Source: DATDYQ01 sp035288965
Lineage (GTDB): Archaea > Nanobdellota > Nanobdellia > SCGC-AAA011-G17 > JAGVZF01
DNA: 12,609 nucleotides
NCBI GenBank assembly: GCA_035288965.1
Contig: DATDYQ010000063.1
Coordinates: 1 to 12,609 of the forward strand
Direction of reading: 5' to 3'
The notes below the pieces were generated by a model, which saw nothing but the letters and a program-made list of their open reading frames with translations, was not told the origin of the DNA and did not search any database. The translations under genes were made by a program, and so were the position numbers. This document shows, one piece after another, positions 11,874-12,609 of the stretch. Each line of letters opens with the position of its first letter. Within the stretch, counting starts at the first letter, position 1.

Positions 11874-12470
11874 ATGAAAAAAGAGGTTATTGTTATATTT
11901 TTAGTAGTTTTACTTGTAGTTATGCCTTTTAGTTCTGCTCAAATAAGTTCAATAAATGTTTTAGATGTTAATGTAAGTGATAATCAAATTCAAGTTTTAG
12001 TTGAAAATAAGTTTGATAAAGATTTTAACAAAATAACTTTTATAATTAATAGCCAATATGAAGTAATAAAAGATGAGATATTAAGTAATTTTACAGCTAA
12101 GTTTTTTTATATTAATTATCCTGGTGGTATTAAATTAGAAACAGTAAAAGTTAGTGTAGATGGAAATGAAGCTAAATATGATTTTACAGGAAATGAAGAT
12201 AAATTTATTTTAAATCAAGCAGTATCTCAAACATCTGAATTAACTCAGGTAGAAAGTAATTCTCCAGTTAGTTATATTTATTCAGCTGGAAGAGTGGCTA
12301 AAATACAAGATAATATTGTTATTTACTTTCAATCTGATAATGTAGGAAGTACAAGCTTAGAAACAGATAACATTGGAAATGTTAATTTTAAAGCTAACTA
12401 TCTTCCATTTGGAAAAGAGTTAAGTTTTTCATCTCAAGGAAAAGAGAAATATGGATTTGCAAGCAAATAA
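11874..12470 (+). CDS. secreted RHS-core protein, cut short by an in-frame TAA
   Basis: The product begins with a Sec signal peptide: two lysines, the hydrophobic core IVIFLVVLLVVMPF and a likely cut after S-S-A22. Residues ~24-110 are a beta-rich exported domain without a family I recognise. From ~131 the sequence is the RHS-repeat-associated core: YIYSAGRVAKI, YFQSDNVGSTSLETDNIG (152-169), ANYLPFGKEL, YGFASK. The core normally continues K-E-x-D-x-x-(S/T)-G-L-x-Y-x-x-A-R-Y-Y; here codon 199, the place of that Glu, is TAA, and the expected sequence goes on in the same frame. RHS cores form a shell around C-terminal toxin domains in polymorphic toxins and surface proteins; the variable tail lies beyond the window. 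As written only 198 residues are made, ending mid-core. It may be a recent nonsense mutation, readthrough or a sequencing error. It diverges from prs and has its own TATA box. Confidence 0.8.
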   Translation: MKKEVIVIFLVVLLVVMPFSSAQISSINVLDVNVSDNQIQVLVENKFDKDFNKITFIINSQYEVIKDEILSNFTAKFFYINYPGGIKLETVKVSVDGNEAKYDFTGNEDKFILNQAVSQTSELTQVESNSPVSYIYSAGRVAKIQDNIVIYFQSDNVGSTSLETDNIGNVNFKANYLPFGKELSFSSQGKEKYGFASK

Positions 12471-12609
12471 CATGATATTGAAAGTTCATTAAATTATTTC
12501 AATGCCAGATATTATAATCCTTCAAGTGGTAAATTCATTAGCAATGATCCAATCTTCAAACCAACTGAAGGCGGTTATCAATATGTAAGAAATAATCCAT
12601 TAACAATAA
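12471..12609 (+). pseudogene. in-frame continuation of the RHS core after the TAA (runs off right edge)
   Basis: Directly after the TAA, in the same frame, the sequence reads HDIESSLNYFNARYYNPSS, then GKFISNDPIF and YQYVRNNPLTI: the most conserved stretch of the RHS core (ARYY, G+F...DP, Y.YV.NNP). No other stop occurs to the window edge (46 codons). There is no in-frame ATG, and the ATG at 12472 is in another frame, so this part is expressed only if the stop is read through or is an error. The good conservation argues that the break is recent or not real. Confidence 0.8.

Noticed and set aside
12468..12470. Recoding of TAA as an amino acid across the genome
   Set aside because: Several other genes in the window end properly at TAA (for example rpl7ae, rps28e, ndk), so a genome-wide reassignment is not plausible.

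Overview
The window looks like a piece of a DPANN-type archaeal genome (Pacearchaeota/Woesearchaeota-like; the phylum is inferred, not proven). It is very AT-rich. Genes are preceded by archaeal BRE/TATA elements, most placed about 26 bp before the start codon, so many mRNAs should be leaderless. The core genes are archaeal: ribosomal proteins L7Ae, S28e and L24e followed by ndk, an archaeal-type GluRS, and PRPP synthetase. A bacterial-type GrpE, a small wHTH regulator of a kind I associate with DPANN genomes, a lipoprotein and an RHS-core protein complete the picture.

Layout. 1-347 (-): 5' part of grpE, with a TATA box and a 17-bp near-palindrome at its expected transcription start. 478-984 (-): small lipoprotein, diverging from 1103-4186 (+), an unrecognised 1027-aa, mostly helical protein with a distinct C-terminal module. 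4259-4570 (+) unknown; 4613-5023 (+) wHTH regulator. 5026-6543 (-): an accessory block of two unknown genes around a VapBC-type toxin-antitoxin pair whose PIN domain lacks its first catalytic Asp; a 28-bp exact direct repeat brackets the 1.1-kb unit, one copy lying over the 3' end of ndk. 6554-7946 (-): the tightly packed operon rpl7ae-rps28e-rpl24e-ndk. rpl24e has only 59 codons and overlaps ndk by 4 bp. 8016-8150 (-): a mini transcription unit with its own TATA box, a nine-base Shine-Dalgarno match, an 8-codon ORF and a T-rich terminator. 8148-9788 (-): gltX. 9838-10227 (-): unknown. 10300-10755 (+): PUA-like RNA-binding protein. 10746-11768 (-): prs. 11874 to the right edge (+): secreted RHS-core gene broken by one in-frame TAA.

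How it fits together. Most of the window is translation and nucleotide metabolism: ribosomal proteins, GluRS, a ribosome-biogenesis-type PUA protein, NDK and PRPP synthetase, with chaperone support from GrpE. On top lie accessory and conflict-type genes: the TA cassette downstream of ndk, the RHS protein, and the large helical protein paired with a lipoprotein through back-to-back promoters. The best leads are a kink-turn-like fold over the rpl7ae Shine-Dalgarno (likely L7Ae autoregulation), the repeat-bounded TA cassette, the micro-ORF unit and the RHS nonsense codon. I saw no tRNA, rRNA, CRISPR array, transposase or integrase.
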